A program made the translations under genes and the position numbers. The notes under the pieces are model-generated. The model was not told where the DNA came from and made no database searches. It worked only from the letters and a program-made list of their open reading frames with translations. From Euzebya pacifica (lineage in GTDB: Bacteria; Actinomycetota; Nitriliruptoria; Euzebyales; Euzebyaceae), in assembly GCF_003344865.1 (NCBI RefSeq), contig NZ_CP031165.1:2051910-2115909 (forward strand): a stretch of DNA of 64,000 nt. The letters are read 5' to 3'. Shown one piece after another: positions 15,932 to 22,694 of this stretch (positions are counted from its first letter, which is position 1; the number at the start of each line of letters is the position of its first letter).

Positions 15932-16034
15932 CCGGCGGACACTACCCGTCGCGCGGTCCCCTACACCCGCTGTGGTGTCCCGTGTCGGGGGCGGCGGACG
16001 GGGGTGGTACCGCAGCGATTCGGGTTCGGCGATC

Positions 16035-16040
16035 TAGACT
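16035..16040 (+). promoter_or_regulatory. Putative -10 box close to the start codon
   Basis: TAGACT ends 11 nt before the ATG at 16052, giving a leader of only a few bases. Confidence 0.35.
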
Positions 16041-16051
16041 CCCCTCTGGTC

Positions 16052-16480
16052 ATGTCCACCCGTTTCCTCCTCGCCCTGTCCGCAGTCGCCCTGCTCCTCG
16101 TCGTCCTCGCCGTCCCGGCGTTCGCGCAGGAGATCACGGTGACCGCCGATGGTGTGTCCCCGGACCCGCTGACCATCGAGGTCGGCGACACGGTTGCGTT
16201 CACCAACACCTCCGAGGAGGAGGTCCGGTTCTTCGACGACGGGGAACGGTGGGACTCCGGTCCGCTGGCCCCCGGCGACGTGTTCTCCATCACGTTCCTC
16301 GAAGCCGGTCGGATCACCTACACCACCGACGACGGCAGCCGTTCCGGCGTGATCATCGTCGGCGAGACGGCGCCGGCCGACGTGCCGCTGGCGGACACCG
16401 GTGCACCCGTCGGTGTGCTGCTGTCCGGTGCGCTGGGTGCGTTCGCCGCGGGTGCGGTCCTCCTGCGCCGCACGGCGTAG
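16052..16480 (+). CDS. Small secreted cupredoxin-like protein with an LAXTG-type wall-sorting signal
   Basis: A 142-residue exported protein. Residues 1-24 form a signal peptide (RFLLALSAVALLLVVLAVPA, then FAQ). The middle is an all-beta domain with the plastocyanin-like pattern PLTIEVGDTVAFTNTSEEE and GDVFSITFLEAGRITY, but the usual copper His/Cys ligands are not evident, so copper binding is doubtful. The C-terminus is LADTG, a hydrophobic segment (VGVLLSGALGAFAAGAVLL) and an RRTA tail, the architecture of a sortase substrate. LAXTG is the motif known for class E sortases of actinobacteria. I chose the ATG at 16052 because the signal peptide starts there. Confidence 0.8.
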   Translation: MSTRFLLALSAVALLLVVLAVPAFAQEITVTADGVSPDPLTIEVGDTVAFTNTSEEEVRFFDDGERWDSGPLAPGDVFSITFLEAGRITYTTDDGSRSGVIIVGETAPADVPLADTGAPVGVLLSGALGAFAAGAVLLRRTA

Positions 16481-16561
16481 TCACCCCCTCGACCTGACGG
16501 ATCGTCCGACGGGGTCCGCCGATCCGGGCGATCGACGGCGCAGGGCTTAAGCTGCCGCGTC

Positions 16562-17461
16562 ATGGTTTCCGAGATCTTCGACGCAGCAGCCTGGACACCG
16601 GTGAAGGGGTTCGACTTCACCGACATCACCTATCACCGGGCCAACGACGTCGGGGCGGTGCGGATCGCCTTCGACCGGCCGGAAGTACGCAACGCCTTCC
16701 GGCCCAACACCGTCGACGAGCTGTACCGGGCGCTGGACCACGCCCGCATGTCCTCCGACGTCGGCTGTGTCCTGCTGACCGGCAACGGGCCCTCGGAGAA
16801 GGACGGCGGCTGGGCGTTCTGCTCCGGCGGTGACCAGCGGATCCGGGGACGGGACGGCTACCGCTACGCCGAGGGCGACACCTCCGACACCATCGACCCC
16901 GCCCGCGCCGGCCGGCTGCACATCCTCGAGGTCCAGCGGCTGATCCGGACCATGCCGAAGGTCGTCATCTGCGTCGTCAACGGCTGGGCAGCCGGCGGCG
17001 GCCACTCGCTGCACGTCGTCTGCGACCTGACCATCGCCAGCCGGGAGCACGGCAAGTTCAAGCAGACCGACGCCGACGTGGCCAGCTTCGACGCCGGCTA
17101 CGGCTCGGCGTACCTCGCCAAGATGGTCGGCCAGAAGTTCGCCCGGGAGATCTTCCACCTGGGGCGCACCTACTCCGCAGAGGACATGCATCGCATGGGT
17201 GCGGTCAACGAGGTCGTCGACCACGCCGACCTCGAGGCCACGGCGCTGGACTGGGCACGCACCATCACCGCCAAGTCGCCGACCGCCCAGCGGATGCTGA
17301 AGTTCGCGTTCAACCTGACCGACGACGGCCTCATGGGCCAGCAGGTCTTTGCCGGCGAGACGACCCGGCTGGCCTACGGCACCGACGAGGGCGCGGAGGG
17401 CCGTGACGCGTTCCTGGAGAAGCGTGACCCCGACTGGTCGGCCTACCCCTACTACTACTGA
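16562..17461 (+). CDS. menB: 1,4-dihydroxy-2-naphthoyl-CoA synthase
   Basis: A 299-residue crotonase-family enzyme that closes the second ring of menaquinone by cyclising o-succinylbenzoyl-CoA. MenB-specific features are readable: the N-terminal FTDITYHR, the FDRPEVRNAFRPNTV substrate loop, the oxyanion-hole segments WAFCSGGDQRIRGRDGY and GWAAGGGHSLHVVCDLTIAS, the catalytic acidic residue in QTDADVASFDAGYGSAYLAK, and the C-terminal EKRDPDWSAYPYYY tail that crosses to the neighbouring subunit. A TAAGCT box ends 8 nt before the ATG. No other men genes are in the window. Confidence 0.96.
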   Translation: MVSEIFDAAAWTPVKGFDFTDITYHRANDVGAVRIAFDRPEVRNAFRPNTVDELYRALDHARMSSDVGCVLLTGNGPSEKDGGWAFCSGGDQRIRGRDGYRYAEGDTSDTIDPARAGRLHILEVQRLIRTMPKVVICVVNGWAAGGGHSLHVVCDLTIASREHGKFKQTDADVASFDAGYGSAYLAKMVGQKFAREIFHLGRTYSAEDMHRMGAVNEVVDHADLEATALDWARTITAKSPTAQRMLKFAFNLTDDGLMGQQVFAGETTRLAYGTDEGAEGRDAFLEKRDPDWSAYPYYY

Positions 17462-17471
17462 TCCGATCGCG

Positions 17472-18152
17472 TTGACACACCGTTCCTTCACCCGGCTGGC
17501 CGCCGCTGGCCTGCTTGCCGCGGCGCTGACCGCTTGCTCCTCGCCAGCCGACCGCGCGCTGGCCCCGGCCACCACCGATGGCTACGACACCGACCCGACC
17601 GGGTTCATCGCCGCGGTCGAGACCTCGCCGACCATCGAGTCGTCCTGCGGTGCGGACGTGGATTGGGATGATCCGCCCGTCATCGACCAGGTGGTCGCCG
17701 TGGGCTACGTGCAGACGGTCTGGATGGTCGGGGAACGAGGCGGCAACGAGCTGGTCTGGGTCTGTGACTACCTGCCGGAGGAGGAGGCGCCGGTGACCGC
17801 CGAGCCGATGGCCAACACCGGCACCGACCAGCCCGTCGGCAACGACTACGTCCAGCGGGTCGGCAACGTCCTGGGCCGGGCCGACATCGGTGTTCCTGAC
17901 GGTGCGGTGACCGCCGAGTACGCCGTCGGCGACTACGTCGTGACCTATCCGCTGGACGACGATGTTCGGTTCCTTCGCCTTCACGCCGCGGAGGACAGCA
18001 CCACGGAGGACCAGCCGTTCGTCATGGGAACCGTGACCTTCCTCGACGCCGATGGCACCGACGTGACGCCCGAGTCGCCGGAGATCCCCGACATCATCCA
18101 CGGCGTCCCGCGCGACCGCGACAACGGGGCAGAGGTCCAGGCCGAGGACTGA
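17472..18152 (+). CDS. Putative lipoprotein of unknown function
   Basis: A 226-residue protein probably starting at TTG 17472, 10 bp after the menB stop. Residues 1-25 form a lipoprotein signal peptide, FTRLAAAGLLAAALTAC, with lipobox LTAC and the lipidated cysteine followed by SSP. The mature part is acidic, with single cysteines in ESSCGADVDWDD and LVWVCDYLPEE that might pair, and no domain I recognise. The in-frame upstream extension (from 17349) overlaps menB and is rejected. It is probably co-transcribed with menB but has no clear link to menaquinone. Confidence 0.75.
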   Translation: MTHRSFTRLAAAGLLAAALTACSSPADRALAPATTDGYDTDPTGFIAAVETSPTIESSCGADVDWDDPPVIDQVVAVGYVQTVWMVGERGGNELVWVCDYLPEEEAPVTAEPMANTGTDQPVGNDYVQRVGNVLGRADIGVPDGAVTAEYAVGDYVVTYPLDDDVRFLRLHAAEDSTTEDQPFVMGTVTFLDADGTDVTPESPEIPDIIHGVPRDRDNGAEVQAED

Positions 18153-18184
18153 ACACCCACCTGTGGTCGTTTTGAACGTTTGGC

Positions 18185-18190
18185 TACACT
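18185..18190 (+). promoter_or_regulatory. Putative -10 box of a leaderless promoter for the HTH-PIN pair
   Basis: TACACT ends 6 nt before the ATG at 18197. The overlapping palindromic segment TTTTGAACGTTT (18169-18180) could be an autoregulatory operator; that is inference. Confidence 0.45.
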
Positions 18191-18196
18191 TGGGGC

Positions 18197-18595
18197 ATGA
18201 CCCTGCTGGAGACCCGACTTGCAGACTTCCTCGAAGCTGCGACTGGCGCCGTCCGAAGCGGGCTGACGCTCCGGATATCGGTGGGGGACCAGGAGTTCGT
18301 CGTCGAGGGCGAGGATGCCGAGACTGCGCTCGAACGCCTCGGAACGGGTGCGCCGACCCCGGCGGACACGCCGTCCACGCTGACGACGGGACAGGCGGCG
18401 GACCTCCTCGGGGTGTCGCGCGCCACGGTGGTCCGTCTGGTCGATGCGGGAGAAATCCCTGCAACCCGGGTCGGCACCCATCGGCGTCTGGCTCTCGAGG
18501 ACGTGGTCGCATACCAGGACCGTGCGCGGACGAACACCGCAGACGCGCTCGACGACGTGACTCGCCTCTCGGACAGCCTCGGCCACTACTCGTGA
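18197..18595 (+). CDS. Excisionase-family HTH protein, probable antitoxin
   Basis: A 132-residue protein. The N-terminal 60 residues form a small alpha/beta region (LRISVGDQEFVVEG). The middle carries a MerR/Xis-type winged helix-turn-helix: LTTGQAADLLGVSRATVVRL, then IPATRVGTHRRLALEDVVAY (residues about 67-112). It is followed 11 bp later by a PIN-domain gene, the usual arrangement of a type II toxin-antitoxin system with the DNA-binding antitoxin first. It would bind its own promoter and neutralise the PIN protein; both roles are inferred from family and context. Confidence 0.8.
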   Translation: MTLLETRLADFLEAATGAVRSGLTLRISVGDQEFVVEGEDAETALERLGTGAPTPADTPSTLTTGQAADLLGVSRATVVRLVDAGEIPATRVGTHRRLALEDVVAYQDRARTNTADALDDVTRLSDSLGHYS

Positions 18596-18606
18596 GCTGA
18601 ACCGTC

Positions 18607-19242
18607 GTGCGACGACTGCGTCTGCTGCTGGACGCCAACGTCTTGGTGGACGCGCAGGTCCGGGATCTGTTCTGCCGGATGTGCGAGCAAGGCCTGGTGG
18701 ATCTCCGGTGGAGCGATGAGATCCTGCAGGAGACTCGCCGGGCGCTCGTCGACCGGATGGGCGTGCGCCAGGAGTCCGCCGACCGGTTGTTGGGTGCATT
18801 GCAGACTGCCTTCCCGGGAGCGTCGGTAGCGGGCCACGGGTCGCGGAGCGACGCGCTGGAACTTCCGGATCCGGATGATCGTCACGTCCTCGGAGCGGCT
18901 CTGCACGACGAGTGCGATCTGTTGGTCACGAACAACACCAAGGACTTCCCACTCGCGTCCCTTCCCGCTGACGCCGACCTACTCGTGCTCGACGCCGATG
19001 AGGCGATCGTGTACTTGAGCACCCTGTTCGGGCCCTATATGCGGGTGGTGGTCGAGCGGCAGATCCAGCCGCTCCGCAACCCACCCATGACCATCGATCG
19101 ATACCTCGTGAGGCTCTCTGAGAGAGCACCGCTCGGGTCTGTCGTCCTCGGAGCGGCCATGGGCATAGAGGAATACGAGTCCCTTTTGCACATGGTGGAA
19201 CTCGACCGCCTGCGGTTCGACCCACGCGAGGACGAGGGCTAG
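18607..19242 (+). CDS. PIN-domain protein, probable ribonuclease toxin
   Basis: A 211-residue protein with a GTG start. The N-terminal 140 residues are a PIN fold: the first acidic residue is Asp9 in LLLDANVLVD, the central acidic group is in ELPDPDDRHVLGAA, and the last is in LVTNNTKDFP. These metal-binding acids are the hallmark of VapC-like RNases. The C-terminal 70 residues (LSTLFGPYMRVVVERQIQ, ERAPLGSVVLGAAMG) are longer than in minimal VapC proteins. They match the larger PIN proteins paired with HTH antitoxins. The 3' end overlaps the convergent NUDIX gene by 4 bp. Confidence 0.82.
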   Translation: MRRLRLLLDANVLVDAQVRDLFCRMCEQGLVDLRWSDEILQETRRALVDRMGVRQESADRLLGALQTAFPGASVAGHGSRSDALELPDPDDRHVLGAALHDECDLLVTNNTKDFPLASLPADADLLVLDADEAIVYLSTLFGPYMRVVVERQIQPLRNPPMTIDRYLVRLSERAPLGSVVLGAAMGIEEYESLLHMVELDRLRFDPREDEG

Positions 19243-19799
19243 TCCAGTCCCGTCACCGAGAAGAAGTGGGTCAGGATCCGGTGGGTGAGGCCCCAGATCA
19301 TGTAGTCGCCCACCGTGATCGACCGGAACGGGACGATTCCGCCGTAGCGGTGCCACGTCCGCGACGTGGGGTCGGCCAGGTCGGCCACCGGCAACCACAC
19401 GGCCTCGGCGACCTCGCCCGGTTCGGGGGTCAGCCGCGGGGTGCCGTCGACGGTGAACACGGCGGTGGCGATCCGGCTGGTGAACCGGTTGGACTCCAGG
19501 TCGTCCAGCCGATTCAACGGGGTACCGACGTGCACTCCGACTTCTTCGGCGGTCTCCCGGGCGGCGGCGGCCTCCACAGAGCTGTCGGTTTGGTCGACCT
19601 TTCCGCCGGGCAGCGCCATGTCACCCGACCACGGGTCGCCGTCACGGGACAGGCGACGGATCATCAGCACCGACGGGCCCACCGGCCCCTCGCCCAGCAC
19701 CAGCGCGGTCGCGGCCCAGGCCTGGGTTGCGGCCTTCGGCTGGTGCAACAGGATGCGTTCGGACAGGGTTGCGACGTCGGGCACCGGCGGCCGGGTCAC
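19239..19799 (-). CDS. NUDIX hydrolase, probable CoA pyrophosphatase (NudL-like)
   Basis: A 186-residue cytosolic hydrolase. The NUDIX helix is visible as PGGKVDQTDSSVEAAAARET followed by AEEVGV (residues 64-89), with the GGKxDxxD...RETAEEVG form typical of CoA diphosphatases. The N-terminal VLMIRRLSRDGDPWSGDMAL matches the same subgroup. It would cleave CoA or oxidised CoA to phosphopantetheine and 3',5'-ADP. The GTG start overlaps the stop of the upstream PucR-type regulator by 3 bp, so the two are coupled. Confidence 0.87.
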   Translation of the reverse strand: MTRPPVPDVATLSERILLHQPKAATQAWAATALVLGEGPVGPSVLMIRRLSRDGDPWSGDMALPGGKVDQTDSSVEAAAARETAEEVGVHVGTPLNRLDDLESNRFTSRIATAVFTVDGTPRLTPEPGEVAEAVWLPVADLADPTSRTWHRYGGIVPFRSITVGDYMIWGLTHRILTHFFSVTGLD

Positions 19800-20977
19800 G
19801 GGGCCAGCCGCCGAGCCAGCAGCGCCGCACCGAGCAGCTGCATCCCGAAGGCCGACGCGACGTCGTGGCCGAGCAGCTCGGAGATCCTCCGCAGCCGGTA
19901 GTCCACGGTGTTGGGATGCACCGACAGGTCACGTGCGGTCATCCGCCGGTCGAAGTCAGCATCGAACCAGGCCTCGAGGGTGTCGATCAGGTCGTCGCGT
20001 TCGGCGATCGGCGCCAGCAGGCGGTTCAGCCGGGCCATCGCCGCCGGGTCGCTCGTGATCGTGAACTCGAGGATGACGTCGTCGATGGTGTAGGTGCCCG
20101 GCAGGCGACCGAGCATCGTGATCAGGCGACGAACCTCACGGGCCTCGTCCCACGCGGCCGGCAATGCGGGCAACCGCACGAGGTCGGAGTGGGCGATCCA
20201 CACCTCGGCTCGGGCAGCACCCTCCACCACGTCCCGCAGGTCAGCGACGTCGGCGACGGGTAGCGCGGCGGCACCACCGTTGGCGTCCAGCAGCGTCAGC
20301 ACAGGACCGCCGACGAGGTCCTCGAGGGCCTGGACGACCCGCCGGACCTTGCGACGGCCGGCCACGGTCGCCGACACGCCCATGTCGCGTTCGTCGGCGG
20401 ACAGGTCGAACCGGAACGCCACGGCGCGATACCGGTCGGCGGGCCGGACCCCTGCCCGTTCCACCAGCCCGGAGGAGGGCTCATCACCGGTCAGCAGCGC
20501 CTCGGTGAGGGCACGTCGGGCGTCGCGTTCCTCCCCGACGATGGCCTGCTGCTCCTCCACCCAAGCCGATGTGACCGCCGCCGTGACGGCACGCAGGTAG
20601 TCCAGCACCGTCCCGACGTGGCCGGTCAGCTCGTCGGTCTCCTCGGGTCGCGCCTCGTCGCGGAGGGCGCCCCAGCCGATCCTCGCCCCCGTCATGTAGG
20701 CGTCCAGCACCGCCTCCAGCGGCACCCGTTCCTCGGCCCGCCGGGCGGCGCTGGCGCGGATGGCCGACAGCTCGTCCTCCGCGGGTGGTCGACCTTCGCG
20801 CAGGCAGGTGAACAACGACCGCAGGTTGGTGACGCAGATGCCGTGTATCTCGCCCTGCAGCTGCTCGGGCGGCAGCGTGCGATAGACGGCGATGCTGGAC
20901 ACGAACTCCGCGACCATGGCGCGGGCTAGTCCGTCCACTCGCCGCTCGACTCGGTCGGGAAGGGACAGCTGCGGCAC
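19796..20977 (-). CDS. PucR/CdaR-family transcriptional regulator
   Basis: A 393-residue protein from GTG 20977. The last 70 residues are the PucR C-terminal helix-turn-helix: LIDTLEAWFDADFDRRMTA, then LSVHPNTVDYRLRRISELLG. The N-terminal half is a helical RsbRD-like sensor region (SIAVYRTLPPEQLQGEIHG, AVLDAYMTGARIGWGALRDE), and a GGDEF-like remnant domain of the CdaR type lies between. The longer open frame (to 21157) overlaps the GH3 lipoprotein gene and is Ala/Pro-rich; I reject it. The effector and targets are unknown; self-regulation with the NUDIX gene is plausible. Confidence 0.85.
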   Translation of the reverse strand: MPQLSLPDRVERRVDGLARAMVAEFVSSIAVYRTLPPEQLQGEIHGICVTNLRSLFTCLREGRPPAEDELSAIRASAARRAEERVPLEAVLDAYMTGARIGWGALRDEARPEETDELTGHVGTVLDYLRAVTAAVTSAWVEEQQAIVGEERDARRALTEALLTGDEPSSGLVERAGVRPADRYRAVAFRFDLSADERDMGVSATVAGRRKVRRVVQALEDLVGGPVLTLLDANGGAAALPVADVADLRDVVEGAARAEVWIAHSDLVRLPALPAAWDEAREVRRLITMLGRLPGTYTIDDVILEFTITSDPAAMARLNRLLAPIAERDDLIDTLEAWFDADFDRRMTARDLSVHPNTVDYRLRRISELLGHDVASAFGMQLLGAALLARRLAP

Positions 20978-21053
20978 TGGCCGGCAGCCTACTCCTCCGA
21001 CCGGACGGTGACGGTCGGGTAGCGCAGCGGCGACGGCCCGCCCGGCACGGACC

Positions 21054-22589
21054 TCAGCAGCTGCAGGCGGCGCGGACGCGGTCGCGGACGTCCTGGTGGG
21101 CAGCGCTGCCGACGACGTCGATCGACGGCGTGGCGATGGTGCTGGCGTCGAGCACACCGAGCACCTGCTTGGCCTCCAGGACCCGGCGGACCGACACGTC
21201 CAGCCGGCCCTCGGGGATGGTCCCGTCGGCGACCGCCGCCAGCACGGCTCGCTGGGCAGCCGGCAGGTCGGTCGGCATCAGCACCACGTCGATGCCGGCG
21301 GCGATGGCCTGCACCGCAAGGCTGCCCGCGTCGCCGAACCCGCTGAGCGCGCCCATGTTCATCGCATCGGTGACGACCAGCCCGTCGAAGCCCACGTCGC
21401 CGCGCAGCAGGTTCATCACCGCCGAGGAGATCGTGGCCGGCAGCCCCTCGGCGTCGACGGCCGGTACCGCCAGGTGGCCGACCATCACCGAGGTACGGGT
21501 CGGGTCCTGGGCCGCCAGCTGGAACGGGGGCAGGTCGACGGCGCGGAGGGTCTCGATGTCGTGGTCGATGGTGGGCAGGGAGGAGTGGCTGTCCACGGCC
21601 GTGTCGCCGTGGCCGGGGAAGTGCTTGAGGGTCGGCAGCACCCCTGCCTCTGCCAGCCCCTCCGCGGTCGCGGCGACGAACTGGCTGGTCCGCGACGTCT
21701 CGACCGCGAACGCCCGGTCGCCGATGACGGGGTTGTCGGGGTTGACGTTGACGTCCGCGACGGGGGCGTAGACCCAGTTGACGCCCAGCGCCCGCGCCTC
21801 GGTGCCGGTGACCATGCCGACCTGCCGGGCCAGCTCCAGGTCGCCGGTGTTGCCGATCGCCCTGGCGGACGGGAAGACCGTCGCCGGTGCCCGCAGCCGG
21901 ACGACGTTGCCGCCCTCCTGGTCCGCGCCGATCAGCAGGCCGATGCCGGTGTCGTCGGCGGCGGCCTGCTGCAACCCGGCGGAGAACGCGGCGACCTGCA
22001 GGACGTCGTCGACGTTGGAGGTTCCCTCACCCAGGTCGTGGTCGAAGTAGGCGACGCCACCCAGGTGGTAGGCGGCGACGACCTCCGCGGGCGTCGCCAC
22101 GCCGAACAGCTGGCTGTTGGCGGTCCGGGCGGCCGGCGACGGATCGGTGGCGTCGTTGCCGATGACGGTCACGGTGAACAGCTGGCCGACCTTCTGCTCC
22201 ACCGTCATGGCGGCCACGATCGCGTCGATGCCGGCACGGGGGTCCAGCGGCGCGCTGCTGTCGCCCGACGCGGGCGCCGTGCTGCCGGGGGTGCCGGCGG
22301 CGCCCGGGTCGACGGCACCCGCGCCGGTGGGGTCCTGCGTGGCACCGGTGGTGGGTGTGCCGGCGGCGTCGGGGGCGACGATGTCATCGGCCGGGTCGCC
22401 GGTTGTCGGCGCCTCGGAATCCCACGCCTCGGTGCCGACGGCCACCAGTTCGTCGTCCGCCCCGTCGGCGGATCCGTCGACCAGGGAGTCCGACCCGGGG
22501 GAGGAGCAGGCGGCCAGGACCATGGCCAGCAGCAGCCCTGCGGCGAGGGCGACGAACGGACGCGGGCGGTGACGCGGGAGCATCGGCAT
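21054..22589 (-). CDS. Glycoside hydrolase family 3 lipoprotein, beta-N-acetylhexosaminidase-like (NagZ-type)
   Basis: A 511-residue protein from ATG 22589 (an alternative ATG is at 22583). Residues 1-28 are a lipoprotein signal (RPFVALAAGLLLAMVLAAC, lipobox LAAC). A 90-residue Pro/Thr/Gly-rich linker follows, then a GH3 catalytic barrel. Key sites are QEGGNVVRL, the NagZ loop KHFPGHGDTAVDSHSSLP (His and Asp of the acid/base pair), and the nucleophile Asp in LVVTDAMNMGAL. It would remove GlcNAc from peptidoglycan fragments outside the cell, anchored to the membrane. The upstream extension to 23240 is antisense to alaS and is rejected. Confidence 0.9.
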   Translation of the reverse strand: MPMLPRHRPRPFVALAAGLLLAMVLAACSSPGSDSLVDGSADGADDELVAVGTEAWDSEAPTTGDPADDIVAPDAAGTPTTGATQDPTGAGAVDPGAAGTPGSTAPASGDSSAPLDPRAGIDAIVAAMTVEQKVGQLFTVTVIGNDATDPSPAARTANSQLFGVATPAEVVAAYHLGGVAYFDHDLGEGTSNVDDVLQVAAFSAGLQQAAADDTGIGLLIGADQEGGNVVRLRAPATVFPSARAIGNTGDLELARQVGMVTGTEARALGVNWVYAPVADVNVNPDNPVIGDRAFAVETSRTSQFVAATAEGLAEAGVLPTLKHFPGHGDTAVDSHSSLPTIDHDIETLRAVDLPPFQLAAQDPTRTSVMVGHLAVPAVDAEGLPATISSAVMNLLRGDVGFDGLVVTDAMNMGALSGFGDAGSLAVQAIAAGIDVVLMPTDLPAAQRAVLAAVADGTIPEGRLDVSVRRVLEAKQVLGVLDASTIATPSIDVVGSAAHQDVRDRVRAACSC

Positions 22590-22694
22590 GCGGGCCAGTA
22601 TCGTGGGCCGCCGCGCCGGACGCCGGAGGCGACATCTCCTCGGAATGGGTGTCCGGGCGCTGCACGTCCCAACCGACCCCGTCAGGTTCCCCCG
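22590..22694. other. Divergent promoter region between the GH3 lipoprotein gene and alaS
   Basis: This 105-bp spacer must hold both promoters. I see no confident -35/-10 pair, T-box element or strong ribosome-binding site before the alaS ATG. Confidence 0.4.
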
